Source of the DNA: JACVRW01 sp963764665
GTDB lineage: Bacteria; Actinomycetota; Thermoleophilia; Solirubrobacterales; Thermoleophilaceae
Assembly: GCA_963764665.1 (NCBI GenBank)
Contig: CAVXTL010000010.1
Span: forward strand, 1 to 64,000
Direction of reading: 5' to 3'
DNA length: 64,000 bases
Shown: positions 16,281 through 24,218 of the stretch, one piece after another
Layout of the letters: every line of letters starts with the position of its first letter
Position numbering within the stretch: position 1 is the stretch's first letter
Notes under the pieces: generated by a model
What the model was told of the DNA's origin: nothing
Seen by the model: only the letters and a program-made list of their open reading frames with translations
Database searches by the model: none
Made by a program: the position numbers and the translations under genes

Positions 16281-17395
16281 GCCTGCCTGCGAGCACCGAG
16301 GCGTGCGACCGCTGCCTGCGCCGGTCGCGGCTGATTGCCCATCTGGCGCCGCGGATCACCGGCCTGCTCGGGCGCAGCGCGGGCCGGGTTTCCGGCCTGC
16401 TGGCGCTCCCGGAGGAGGAGCTGATCGCCGCCGCCGGGGGAACTGCAAAGCAGGCGGTCCGAGAGCGGATCGCCCGCTTCGACGCAGCGGCCGAGCGCGC
16501 GCAGCTCGACGAGGCCGGCACTTTCGCGGTGTGCCGGCACTCCGTCTCATACCCGTCGCAGCTGGCCGAGTTGCCGGATCCGCCCGCCGCGCTGTTCTGC
16601 GTCGGCGCCCCGGAGGCCCTGGCCGTGCTCGAGGAGGGGCCTGCGGTCGCGATGGTCGGGACCCGCAGACCCTCGCCCTACGGCACGGAGGTCGCGTACG
16701 CCCTCGGCCGCGGGCTTGGTGCGGCCGGCGTGACGGTGGTCAGTGGACTCGCGCTCGGGATCGACGCCACCGCCCACCGAGGCTGCATCGACGGCTCGGG
16801 AGTGGCTGTGGCGGTGCTCGCGTGCGGACCTGAGCGCGCCTATCCGCGTCGGCACCGGCGCCTGCACGAGCAGGTGGCCGAGCGCGGCCTGGTCTTGTCC
16901 GAGCTGCCGCCGGGCACGCAGGCGCAGCGCTGGAGCTTCCCGGCACGCAACCGGATCATGGCCGGGCTCGCGCGGCTGACCGTCGTGGTCGAGGCCGCGG
17001 ACCCGAGCGGAAGCCTGATCACGGCCGACTTCGCCCGCGAGCTGGGCCGACAGGTGGGTGCCGTGCCCGGGCGCGTCACCGCCCGGATGGCCGCCGGCAC
17101 CAATGGGCTCCTGCGTGACGGCGCCGTGCCCGTCACCTCGACCGAGGACGTGCTGGACGAGCTATTCGGAGTCGGCATGCGCCCGGAGCAGGCCGTCGGA
17201 CGAGGGCCTGCCCCGCCCGTGGACGCTGCGCTCAGGGACGTGCTCGACGCGGTCGAGGCGGGCGCGGGTGTGGACGACATCGTCCGGCGCACCGGTTCCC
17301 CGGCTGCCGAGGTGCGCGCCGCCCTGGGCCGCCTCGAGGCCGAGGGGCACATCGTGCGCGGCGTGCTGGGCGGGTGGGAGCGGGCCGCCATGTGA
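16277..17395 (+). CDS. dprA: DNA-processing protein DprA
   Basis: Protects incoming single-stranded DNA and loads RecA. The 372-residue protein has the central Rossmann-like domain (VGTRRPSPYGTEVAYALGRG, then VVSGLALGIDATAHRG, FPARNRIMAGL, PSGSLITADFA) and a C-terminal winged-helix domain (about 310-372). The N-terminus has a Cys pair (CDRCLRR) and helix-hairpin-helix-like residues. It overlaps comM by four bases. The pairing comM-dprA is common. No other competence genes are in the window, so natural transformation is not shown. Confidence 0.94.
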   Translation: MSLPASTEACDRCLRRSRLIAHLAPRITGLLGRSAGRVSGLLALPEEELIAAAGGTAKQAVRERIARFDAAAERAQLDEAGTFAVCRHSVSYPSQLAELPDPPAALFCVGAPEALAVLEEGPAVAMVGTRRPSPYGTEVAYALGRGLGAAGVTVVSGLALGIDATAHRGCIDGSGVAVAVLACGPERAYPRRHRRLHEQVAERGLVLSELPPGTQAQRWSFPARNRIMAGLARLTVVVEAADPSGSLITADFARELGRQVGAVPGRVTARMAAGTNGLLRDGAVPVTSTEDVLDELFGVGMRPEQAVGRGPAPPVDAALRDVLDAVEAGAGVDDIVRRTGSPAAEVRAALGRLEAEGHIVRGVLGGWERAAM

Positions 17396-17436
17396 GGGCT
17401 TGCCACACACATCCCGGCGGGCAGTGCGGCGGCGCC

Positions 17437-17442
17437 TATCCT
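17437..17442 (+). promoter_or_regulatory. -10 box of thiD, leaderless geometry
   Basis: TATCCT ends 9 nt before the thiD GTG. This leaves no room for a thiamine riboswitch in a 5' leader. Confidence 0.6.
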
Positions 17443-17451
17443 CCCGGCCCG

Positions 17452-18276
17452 GTGACCCGCGACGCCAACACGCCTCCGCGCCTGCTGTCGATCGCGGGCT
17501 CCGACTCGGGTGGCGGCGCGGGCGTCCAGGCCGACCTGAAGGCCTTCGCCGCCTGCGGCGCCCACGGCATGACCGCCATCACGGCGATCACGGCGCAGAA
17601 CACCGAGAACGTGACCGCGGTCTACCCGCTTCCGCCGGAGGCGATCGTCGAGCAGGTGCGGGCGGTGGTCGAGGACATCGGCGTGGACGCCGTGAAGATC
17701 GGCATGGTGGGGACCGCCGAGGCGATCGAGGCCGTGGATCGCGCGCTCGACCTGCTCCCGGCCGGCGTGCCGGTCGTGCTCGATCCGGTGATGGTCGCCG
17801 AGAGCGGTGGCCGGCTGCTCGAGCCCGACGCGGAGCGCTCGCTGCGCGAGCGGCTCGTCCCGCGGGCCACGGTCGTCACGCCGAACGTGATGGAGGCCGC
17901 CGCGCTTGGCGGCCTCGATGCCTGCGACGACGCCGAGGCGCTCGCCCGCGCGGTGCACGCGCTCGGCCCGGCCGCGGTGGTGGTCACGGGCGGGCACCGC
18001 GCCGCCGGGGGAGACCTCTTCTTCGACGGCGAGCGTCTCGTGGAGATTCCCGGGGAGCGCCACCCCGACGGCGCGGCGCACGGCTCGGGCTGCACGCACT
18101 CGTCGGTGCTCGCGGCGCATCTGGCGCTCGGACTCGATCCGCTCGACGCGGCTCGCCGCGCTCAGGTAATGGCCGCGGCCGCCGTGGCCGGCGGGCTGCG
18201 CGGCATCGGCGCCGGTCCCGGGCCGGTGGACGTGCTCGGCGTCGGCGCGCGCCGGCCGCCGGATCTCGGACAGTGA
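17452..18276 (+). CDS. thiD: Hydroxymethylpyrimidine (phosphate) kinase ThiD
   Basis: Phosphorylates the HMP moiety of thiamine. The 274-residue protein belongs to the PfkB/ribokinase fold: LLSIAGSDSGGGAGVQADLKAF at the N-terminus, KIGMVG, the VLDPVMVAESG loop, TPNVMEA and the anion hole GSGCTHSS. I chose GTG 17452 rather than earlier frames because the conserved domain starts nine residues later and a TATCCT box lies 9 nt upstream. No other thi gene is adjacent, so it may serve salvage. Confidence 0.93.
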   Translation: MTRDANTPPRLLSIAGSDSGGGAGVQADLKAFAACGAHGMTAITAITAQNTENVTAVYPLPPEAIVEQVRAVVEDIGVDAVKIGMVGTAEAIEAVDRALDLLPAGVPVVLDPVMVAESGGRLLEPDAERSLRERLVPRATVVTPNVMEAAALGGLDACDDAEALARAVHALGPAAVVVTGGHRAAGGDLFFDGERLVEIPGERHPDGAAHGSGCTHSSVLAAHLALGLDPLDAARRAQVMAAAAVAGGLRGIGAGPGPVDVLGVGARRPPDLGQ

Positions 18277-18303
18277 CCCTCCGGGCAGCTTCGGCCCAAG
18301 TGA

Positions 18304-18309
18304 CATAAT
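18304..18309 (+). promoter_or_regulatory. -10 box (CATAAT) upstream of 18390 gene
   Basis: CATAAT after thiD predicts a start near 18316, where a perfect hairpin begins. Confidence 0.4.
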
Positions 18310-18315
18310 CGCTGG

Positions 18316-18339
18316 GCGCCGCCACGGTTTCGGCGGCGC
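18316..18339 (+). promoter_or_regulatory. Perfect 8-bp hairpin at predicted 5' end of leader
   Basis: GCGCCGCC (18316-18323) and GGCGGCGC (18332-18339) form an 8-bp stem with an 8-nt loop. No U run follows, so it looks more like a leader hairpin than a terminator of thiD. Confidence 0.4.
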
Positions 18340-18389
18340 GGCCTGTCATCACGTCACAGTCGATCGGAGCCGATATCAAGTTCCTGCGC

Positions 18390-18623
18390 ATGAAGCCGGG
18401 TCACGGCGAGGTTCTTCTCGCCGAGGGCGATCCGCGTCTGCGCGAGGACGAGGAACGGCTTGTGGAGGAGTTCCGCCGGCAGCTGGACGAGGGCATGTGG
18501 GCTGCCGTGCCCACCACGCTCCCCGGCAGCGGCCGGCGCGAGGCGCAGATGGTCAAGGCCTACACGGACATTCCCGACGGCGCCGAGCGGGTCATCTTCT
18601 TCCCGCGCGCGTCGGGCGGCTGA
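18390..18623 (+). CDS. Small acidic protein of unknown function
   Basis: A 77-residue charged, soluble product with no family I recognise (MKPGHGEVLLAEGDPRLRED at the start, ERVIFFPRASGG at the end). The frame stays open upstream to a stop at 18306 without an ATG or GTG, so the ATG at 18390 is the only normal start; the codons before it (IKFLR) look similar in composition. A promoter and hairpin lie 50-85 bp upstream. It ends 9 bp before the next unknown gene, and both probably share a transcript. Confidence 0.6.
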   Translation: MKPGHGEVLLAEGDPRLREDEERLVEEFRRQLDEGMWAAVPTTLPGSGRREAQMVKAYTDIPDGAERVIFFPRASGG

Positions 18624-18632
18624 CCCCGGCCG

Positions 18633-19244
18633 ATGCTGCTCGCCCTGCTGGTCCTCGCGCTGGTGGCGGCGGCGCTTGCCGGCCCGCTGCTCCTGCCGGT
18701 GCTGAGGCGCTGGCGTGAGCGCCGCGACGCGCGGGCCCCACGGCGTGACGGGCCCGACGAGCTGGGTCTGTACGACCCCGGCCGCGAGCGCCGCGCCGAG
18801 CTGCGCGCCCGTGAGCTTCTGCGTTCCTGCGTGAACGCCGAGGAGTGGGGGATGTATCGCGACCTCGGCTTCATCCGGGTGGCCGGTCGCCACACCCGCC
18901 GGGACAGCGACCGCGGCGGGCGCAGCGCCTACGCCTACCTGGTCTACCCGCACAAGCCGATCGTGGCCTACCTGCCCACCACCGGGCGCCTTCTCAGCGA
19001 GTACTGCGTGGAGTTCCCGGACCTGAGCGGCGATGGTGGCCCGGCGCGGCTGCCCGCCTCGGACGACGTGTTGGCCAAGTGGATGGCGCTGACCTCCGAC
19101 GAGGATCGGGTGATCAAGCGCGCCAACATGCATCTCGTGGGCCGGCAGCTCGACCCGGTGCGCGTGCGTCGTGACTTGTGGCGCCTCGCGGAGTGGGAGC
19201 GGCGCCGCCAGCGGCGCGGCGAGCTGCCCTCGGGCGCGCAGTGA
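18633..19244 (+). CDS. Unknown protein with N-terminal membrane anchor
   Basis: A 203-residue product. Residues 1-26 form a hydrophobic Leu/Ala-rich membrane segment, followed by an Arg-rich linker and a soluble domain with aromatic patches (AEEWGMYRDLGFIRVAG, YAYLVYPHKPIVAYLP). I do not recognise a family. The topology suggests a membrane-anchored protein with the domain in the cytoplasm (positive residues after the helix). It overlaps ilvD by four bases (GTGA), so the two are co-translated, but that does not show a role in amino acid synthesis. Confidence 0.65.
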   Translation: MLLALLVLALVAAALAGPLLLPVLRRWRERRDARAPRRDGPDELGLYDPGRERRAELRARELLRSCVNAEEWGMYRDLGFIRVAGRHTRRDSDRGGRSAYAYLVYPHKPIVAYLPTTGRLLSEYCVEFPDLSGDGGPARLPASDDVLAKWMALTSDEDRVIKRANMHLVGRQLDPVRVRRDLWRLAEWERRRQRRGELPSGAQ

Positions 19245-20914
19245 ACGGCGACCTGCGCAGCCGGAGCAAGGTGATCCTCGACGGGCCCGACAGGGCCCAG
19301 GCGCGCGCGTACCTGAAGGGCGTGGGCTTCGACGACGAGGCGCTCAAGCGGCCGATGGTGGGCATCGCCAACACCTGGACCGAGACGATGCCCTGCAACT
19401 TCCACCTCCGGCGCCTGGCGGAGAAGGTGAAGGAGGGGGTGCGCGAGGCGGGCGGCACGCCCATGGAGTTCAACACCGTGGCCATCTCGGACGGCATCAC
19501 CATGGGTACCGAGGGCATGCGGGCCTCGCTCGTCAGCCGCGAGGTGATCGCCGACTCGATCGAGCTCGTGGCCCGCGGCCACATGTTCGATGCCGTGATC
19601 GCCCTCTCCGGGTGCGACAAGACCATCCCCGGCTGCGTCATGGCGCTCGCCAGGCTCGACGTGCCGAGCCTGATGCTCTACGGCGGCTCGATCGCGCCGG
19701 GGCGCTGGCGCGGCAAGGACGTGACGATCCAGGACGTCTTCGAGGGCATCGGCGCACACGCCGCCGGCGACCTGACGGACGACGAGCTGACGGACCTCGA
19801 GAACCACGCCTCGCCCGGGGCGGGCGCCTGCGGCGGCCAGTTCACCGCCAACACGATGGCCGTGGCCTTCGAGGTGCTCGGCATCTCGCCCGCCGGCAGC
19901 TCGATGGTGCCGGCCGAGGACGGCAAGAAGGGCGCGGTGGCCGTGGAATGCGGGAAGCTCGTGATGGACGTGCTCGCGCGCGACCTGAGGCCGAGCCGGA
20001 TCATCACGCGCGACGCGCTCGAGAACGCCATCGCGTCGGGCGCCATGTCGGGCGGCTCGACCAACCTGGTTCTGCACCTGCTCGCCGTGGCCCACGAGGC
20101 CGGTGTGCCGCTGGAGCTGGAGGACTTCGACCGGATCGCGTGGAGCACCCCACTGCTGGCCGACCTGAAGCCCGGCGGCCGCTTCGTGGCCACCGACCTC
20201 TACCGGGCCGGCGGCGTGCCGCTCGTGATCAAGCGGCTGAAGGAGGCCGGCCTGCTCCACGAGGACGCCGTGACGGTCACCGGGCAGACGCTGGGCGACA
20301 TCGCCGACAGCGCGGAGGAGACCGAGGGCCAGGAGGTGATCCGCCCGGTGTCGAACGCGATCAAGCCGAACGGAGGCTTCGCGATCCTGCGCGGGAACCT
20401 CGCTCCCGACGGATGCGTGGTCAAGCTCTCGGGGCACGACCGCATGGAGCACAGCGGTCCGGCGCGCGTGTTCGAGCGCGAGGAGGACGCCTTCGCGGCC
20501 GTGGTGGCGGGGTCGATCCAGCCGGGCGAGGTGGTGGTGATCCGCAACGAGGGACCTGCGGGCGGACCGGGGATGCGCGAGATGCTCCACGTGACGGCCG
20601 CCCTCGTGGGCGAGGGCCTGGGCGACTCCGTGGCGCTGCTCACCGACGGACGCTTCTCGGGAGCCACCCACGGCTTCATGGCCGGGCACGTGGCGCCCGA
20701 GGCGCGCCACGGCGGGCCGATCGCGGCGCTGCAGGACGGCGACACCGTGGTGTTCGACGTGGCGCGGCGCGAGCTCAACGTGGAGCTGTCGGCCGACGAG
20801 ATAGCCGAGCGGCTGGCGGCCTACGAGTCTCCGCCCACGCGCTACGAGACCGGCGTGCTCGGCAAGTACGCCCGGCACGTCGAGTCGGCCGCGCTCGGCG
20901 CGGTCACCACCTGA
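19241..20914 (+). CDS. ilvD: Dihydroxy-acid dehydratase IlvD
   Basis: Fe-S enzyme that dehydrates dihydroxy-acids to the 2-keto acids of valine, isoleucine and leucine synthesis. The 557-residue protein shows the cluster cysteines in MPCNFH, SGCDKTIPGC and GACGGQFTANTMA, plus the C-terminal EGPAGGPGMREML and TDGRFSGATHGF. Length is normal. The start GTG at 19241 overlaps the upstream stop; an earlier in-frame start exists inside the previous gene but adds unconserved residues. No other ilv gene is in the window. A 9-bp inverted repeat follows the gene. Confidence 0.96.
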   Translation: MNGDLRSRSKVILDGPDRAQARAYLKGVGFDDEALKRPMVGIANTWTETMPCNFHLRRLAEKVKEGVREAGGTPMEFNTVAISDGITMGTEGMRASLVSREVIADSIELVARGHMFDAVIALSGCDKTIPGCVMALARLDVPSLMLYGGSIAPGRWRGKDVTIQDVFEGIGAHAAGDLTDDELTDLENHASPGAGACGGQFTANTMAVAFEVLGISPAGSSMVPAEDGKKGAVAVECGKLVMDVLARDLRPSRIITRDALENAIASGAMSGGSTNLVLHLLAVAHEAGVPLELEDFDRIAWSTPLLADLKPGGRFVATDLYRAGGVPLVIKRLKEAGLLHEDAVTVTGQTLGDIADSAEETEGQEVIRPVSNAIKPNGGFAILRGNLAPDGCVVKLSGHDRMEHSGPARVFEREEDAFAAVVAGSIQPGEVVVIRNEGPAGGPGMREMLHVTAALVGEGLGDSVALLTDGRFSGATHGFMAGHVAPEARHGGPIAALQDGDTVVFDVARRELNVELSADEIAERLAAYESPPTRYETGVLGKYARHVESAALGAVTT

Positions 20915-20942
20915 GCGCGCGCGGCGCTCAGCTGTAGCGGAA

Positions 20943-20963
20943 GCAGCCGGCTCGGCCGGCTGC
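20943..20963. terminator. Hairpin between convergent ilvD and cupin genes
   Basis: GCAGCCGGC and GCCGGCTGC form a perfect 9-bp stem with a TCG loop. There is no T run on either side; as it lies between two convergent genes it may end both transcripts. Confidence 0.55.
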
Positions 20964-20975
20964 GCACCGACGTTC

Positions 20976-21356
20976 TCAATTCCAGAAGTCCTTGACGATC
21001 TCGCCGTCGCCGCCGTGGCGGGGACCGAAGGCGAGGACCTCGAGGCCCTCGTCGCCGGCCTCGAGCGAGCGGGTGACCTTGGGCGCCATGCGGATGGCGT
21101 CCATCGGGCCGATCTCGACGATCTCCTCGTCGAGCTTCAGGCGCCCGCTGCCGGACAGCACCACGTAGATCTCCTCGGCCTGCTCGTGGCGATGGCCGAA
21201 CGGCTGCTGCTTGCCCGGTCGCAGGACGATGTAGGCGAGGCCCGTGTTCTCGGCATCGAGGTCCTCGCGGGGGAAGCGCGCCTCCTGGGTCTCGGAGTAG
21301 CCGTACTTGACCGCCGAGTCCTCGACGGCGTTGAGGTTCTTGATCGTGTAGCTCAC
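20976..21356 (-). CDS. Small cupin-domain protein
   Basis: A 126-residue single cupin. The beta-barrel motifs are RPGKQQPFGHRHEQAEEIY (cupin motif 1, with two His and a Glu as metal ligands) and a motif 2 region around IGPMDAIRMAPKVTRSLEAG, in which the usual His is not clear. The substrate is unknown. The start GTG at 21356 begins MSYTIKNLNAVEDS and is preceded by a TAGGGT box at a 7-nt distance. It resembles the cupin at 51928 in length, start (YTIKNL/YTLRNL) and motif order, so the two are paralogs. Confidence 0.8.
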   Translation of the reverse strand: MSYTIKNLNAVEDSAVKYGYSETQEARFPREDLDAENTGLAYIVLRPGKQQPFGHRHEQAEEIYVVLSGSGRLKLDEEIVEIGPMDAIRMAPKVTRSLEAGDEGLEVLAFGPRHGGDGEIVKDFWN

Positions 21357-21363
21357 GCCCGGG

Positions 21364-21369
21364 ACCCTA
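21364..21369 (-). promoter_or_regulatory. -10 box of cupin gene, leaderless geometry
   Basis: TAGGGT on the minus strand ends 7 nt before the GTG at 21356. Confidence 0.5.
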
Positions 21370-21382
21370 CCCGGGGAGCCGC

Positions 21383-22387
21383 TCAGGCCACCTGAGTGGC
21401 GCCGGGCACGGCCTCGAGCGCCTCGGCGGGGCCGGTCTCGGCCAGGAACCCGGCCAGCGTGTCGTTGAACGTGCCCGGCCGCTCGAGCATCGGCACGTGG
21501 CCGGTGTCGCGCATCACGATCTTGCGCGCGTCCGGGATCAGGCGCTCGAACTCGTCGGCGTCGCCTGCCGGCAGGACCGCGTCGTTCTCGCCCCACACGA
21601 TCAGGGTCGGGCAGGCGATCTCGGGCAGGCGCTCGCGGAAGTCGAAGTCGAGGCAGGCGCGCAGGGCGTCGTCGAACCCGGGCTTGCCTGCGCCCTTGAT
21701 CATGGCCTCATAGGCGAGGTCGGGGGCCAGCAGGCTCGGGTGCCTGGCCACCAGCGCCAGCGCCAGGTGCCGGGAGACCGGCCGTCGCGCGAGGGCGCGG
21801 TGGCGGGCGGCGGTGTAACCGGTGACCATCGTGGCCGCCCGCGCCAGCGCGGAGACCGGCGCCCGGTAGAGGTCGGTTGTGGTGATGCCCGCGGCCGACA
21901 CGAGCATGAGCCGCTCGACCCGCTCGGGCTGGCGGATCGCCAGCTCGGCGCCCACGAAGCCGCCCATCGAGTTGCCCACGACCGCCACGGCTCCCAGGCC
22001 GAGGTCGCGGCAGGTGGCCTCGACCACCTCGGCGTAGCCCGAGATCGAGATGCCGTCGTCCGGCATGGGCGAGACCCCGAACCCGGGCAGGTCGAGCGCC
22101 ACGGTGCGGCGCTCGAGAGCCATGCGCGGGATGTTCTCGATCCAGTTCTGCCACTGCCCGCCGAGACCGTGGATGAACACCACCGGCGTGCGGTCGTGCG
22201 CGGTTGGATCCTCGGGGATCAGGTCGATGTAGTTGATCTCGGAGCCGCCGAACGGATGGGTCCGCAGCAGCGCTCGCCAGTCGACGTTCCTCCAGCTGGG
22301 CTCGGCGGTCTCGCCGTAGTCCTCACCCGCGCTGCGCGCCCTTCGCGGCGTGGTGGGCACGGCGTGCGAAGCGAGCACTCTGGGCAT
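21383..22387 (-). CDS. Alpha/beta-fold hydrolase
   Basis: A 334-residue alpha/beta hydrolase. The oxyanion region is VVFIHGLGGQWQNW, the nucleophile is the Ser in VGNSMGGFVGAEL, the acid is probably the Asp in IVWGENDAVLP and the base is the His in DTGHVPMLERP. The fold and motifs fit carboxylesterase or C-C hydrolase subgroups; the substrate cannot be named. An N-terminal 45-residue extension precedes the core. Its ATG is only 20 bp from the divergent HAD gene, and a TAGAGT -10 box ends 6 nt before it. Confidence 0.85.
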   Translation of the reverse strand: MPRVLASHAVPTTPRRARSAGEDYGETAEPSWRNVDWRALLRTHPFGGSEINYIDLIPEDPTAHDRTPVVFIHGLGGQWQNWIENIPRMALERRTVALDLPGFGVSPMPDDGISISGYAEVVEATCRDLGLGAVAVVGNSMGGFVGAELAIRQPERVERLMLVSAAGITTTDLYRAPVSALARAATMVTGYTAARHRALARRPVSRHLALALVARHPSLLAPDLAYEAMIKGAGKPGFDDALRACLDFDFRERLPEIACPTLIVWGENDAVLPAGDADEFERLIPDARKIVMRDTGHVPMLERPGTFNDTLAGFLAETGPAEALEAVPGATQVA

Positions 22388-22392
22388 GCGCC

Positions 22393-22399
22393 TACTCTA
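22393..22399. promoter_or_regulatory. Overlapping divergent -10 boxes in a 20-bp intergenic region
   Basis: On the plus strand TACTCT (22393-22398) ends 9 nt before GTG 22408. On the minus strand TAGAGT (22399-22394) ends 6 nt before ATG 22387. The two boxes share five base pairs, so RNA polymerase can serve only one direction at a time. Any -35 elements must lie inside the opposite gene. Confidence 0.6.
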
Positions 22400-22407
22400 G
22401 TGCGCCT

Positions 22408-22971
22408 GTGGCTCGGATCGCGCTGGACATCGACTCGACGCTCCACCCGTATTGGGACCTCCTCCAGCGCATCGTGCAGGAGCGCTACGGGGTGCATCTG
22501 CCCTATGAGGACCAGCGTGACTGGAACATCACGGCCCTCGAGCGGGACGCGCTCGTTCACTGCGTCCAGGAGACCCATTCGGACGAGAACATCGCCGCGG
22601 GCGAGCCATATCCCGACGCCGTCGAGACCGTGCGCGACTGGCACGAGAGCGGCCACTGGATTCACGTGACGAGCCATCGCCGCGGCTCCACCCGGCCGGC
22701 CACCGAGCGCTGGCTCGAGCAGATCGGCATGCCCTACGACGACCTGCACTGCTCCTTCGACAAGGTCACCCGCTGCGAGGAGCTGGGCATCCACGTGCTG
22801 GTGGACGACAGCCCGGTGAACATCGCGCGCGCCCGGGACGTGGGCATCGTGGCCGCCACCCTCGTCCATCCATGGAACGCAGAGCTGGTGGAGCGCGAGG
22901 GAGTGATCGGCGCCCCCGACTGGGCCGGGCTCCGGGCAAAGCTCGATCCGGTGCTCGACAGGATCGGGTAG
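22408..22971 (+). CDS. HAD-superfamily 5' nucleotidase-like protein
   Basis: A 187-residue HAD phosphatase related to the 5'(3')-deoxyribonucleotidase group. The N-terminal nucleophile motif is ALDIDST, motif II is VTSHRR, and the acidic C-terminal motif is HVLVDDSPVNI. The cap is small. Members dephosphorylate nucleotides or related small phosphates; the substrate is not known. The GTG start fits leaderless expression from the shared divergent promoter. The methyltransferase-like gene starts 3 bp after it, so the two form an operon. Confidence 0.82.
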   Translation: MARIALDIDSTLHPYWDLLQRIVQERYGVHLPYEDQRDWNITALERDALVHCVQETHSDENIAAGEPYPDAVETVRDWHESGHWIHVTSHRRGSTRPATERWLEQIGMPYDDLHCSFDKVTRCEELGIHVLVDDSPVNIARARDVGIVAATLVHPWNAELVEREGVIGAPDWAGLRAKLDPVLDRIG

Positions 22972-22974
22972 CCG

Positions 22975-23604
22975 ATGGCGCTCCCCGACGGGCTCCGCAG
23001 CAAGGCGCCCGCGCGCCTGCGGCGGAGCCGTGGCCTGCGCCAGCTGGCGCTGCGGACCGGGCTCGTGGCCCCGCGCACGACCCACTCGCCCGCCGAGTCG
23101 GGCCTGCTCCACCGGCTGGCCGCGGGTCGTCGCCGCGCGGTCGGGATCGGAGTGAACGAGGGCGCCGGGGCGCTGGTGCTGATCGCCGGCCTGCCGCAGG
23201 GGGCCGACCTCCACCTCGTGGACCGCTTCGCCGAGTCCACGCAATGGTGGGAGCCGGCCGACGAGCACGCGGTGAAGGCGGTGGTGGGCCGCGCCGCGCG
23301 ACGCCGCGGAGGACCCCGGCTCCACTGGCACGTGGCGCCATCGCCGGACGTGGCGAGCGGCTGGAGCATCCCGGTGGACCTGGTGTTCATCGACGGCGAT
23401 CACTCGCGTGAGGCGTGCCGTCTCGACTGGGACGCCTGGAGCCCGCACGTGCGCGGTGGCGGGGTGCTGGCCTTCCACGGCGCCCGCGGCGGCGAGCCGG
23501 GGCCGACCGCGGTGGTGACCGAGCTGTTCGGCGCCGGCGACCCTCCGGGCTGGCGCATCCTCGCCGAGCGCGACACGATCGTCGTGGTCGAGCGGCTCGC
23601 CTAG
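22975..23604 (+). CDS. Class I SAM methyltransferase-like protein
   Basis: A 209-residue protein resembling the Methyltransferase_24 group. The glycine-rich region is AVGIGVNEGAGALVL and the characteristic later motif is LVFIDGDHSREACRLDWD followed by HVRGGGVLAFHGA. The substrate is unknown. An Arg-rich N-terminal stretch of about 35 residues precedes the fold. The gene follows the HAD protein by 3 bp and its TAG stop interlocks with the stop of the convergent cyclo-ligase-like remnant (CTAG at 23601-23604). Confidence 0.75.
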   Translation: MALPDGLRSKAPARLRRSRGLRQLALRTGLVAPRTTHSPAESGLLHRLAAGRRRAVGIGVNEGAGALVLIAGLPQGADLHLVDRFAESTQWWEPADEHAVKAVVGRAARRRGGPRLHWHVAPSPDVASGWSIPVDLVFIDGDHSREACRLDWDAWSPHVRGGGVLAFHGARGGEPGPTAVVTELFGAGDPPGWRILAERDTIVVVERLA

Positions 23605-24167
23605 CCCACGTAGCCGAAGCGCTCCAGCACCGGGATCTCGTGGATCGGGTCACGGTGGTGGCCACGACCGTGTGGCGGTCGATCTTGCCCGCCTCGGAGA
23701 GCAGGCCGTACTCCAGGTCCGAGAAGCCGCCGCCCTTGCCGAGCCGGGCACCCTCCAGGTTCACCGCCACCGAGCCGCTCAGCACGAGGTCGAGCTGCGG
23801 CACCTGGTCGAGGTCGATCACGGTGCCGTGCCGGAGCGCGCCCTTGATCGTCGCCGCCTCGCGCAGCTCGTGAGGCGAGAGGCCGCGCGGGTCGAGCAGC
23901 CGGAACGGATGCAGGTCGCGCAGCCGCGGGACCGCCATCACGAGCACCTTGCCCTGTTCGAGCGCCAATCGCCGGGCGTGGGTCTGCGGCGAGTCCGGAT
24001 TGGCCTTGACGGTGGTGGCCGCGATCCAGCCGGATGCGCGCCAGCTCCGCCGCGGCCTTGGCGCCGGCGTAGTTCGGGATGCGTCCCCCGGCTCCGGGGA
24101 AGCGGGCCACGCCCTCGCGCTCCATGGCGTGCCATACGTCCTCCCGGACCTCGTCCTTGGAGCGCAT
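23601..24167 (-). pseudogene. 5-formyltetrahydrofolate cyclo-ligase-like gene, two frameshifts
   Basis: The minus strand encodes three consecutive pieces of one MTHFS-family protein in alternating frames. Piece 1 starts at ATG 24167 (MRSKDEVREDVWHAMEREG, then RIPNYAGAKAAAELARI). Near 24025 the frame changes to one reading ATTVKANPDSPQTHARRLA, then VMAVPRL and GARLGKGGGFSDLEYGLLSE. Near 23650 it returns to the first frame for HEIPVLERFGYVG and the stop. The first shift can be explained by two missing C residues (ATCCGGCTGG for an expected ATCCCGGCCTGG). Either the gene is decaying or the assembly has errors; the codon choice still looks coding throughout. Confidence 0.75.
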
Positions 24168-24206
24168 GCCGGCGTGATCGTGACGTCGGCGCCGCTCGGG
24201 CCCTGG

Positions 24207-24212
24207 CACAAT
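24207..24212 (+). promoter_or_regulatory. -10-like box of acyltransferase gene
   Basis: CACAAT ends 6 nt before ATG 24219, between two divergent genes. It is a weaker match than most others listed. Confidence 0.35.
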
Positions 24213-24218
24213 CGCCCG

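Noticed and set aside
17400..17451. Thiamine riboswitch before thiD
   Set aside because: The promoter box is 9 nt before the start codon and the gap to dprA is only about 55 bp, so no leader of riboswitch size exists.
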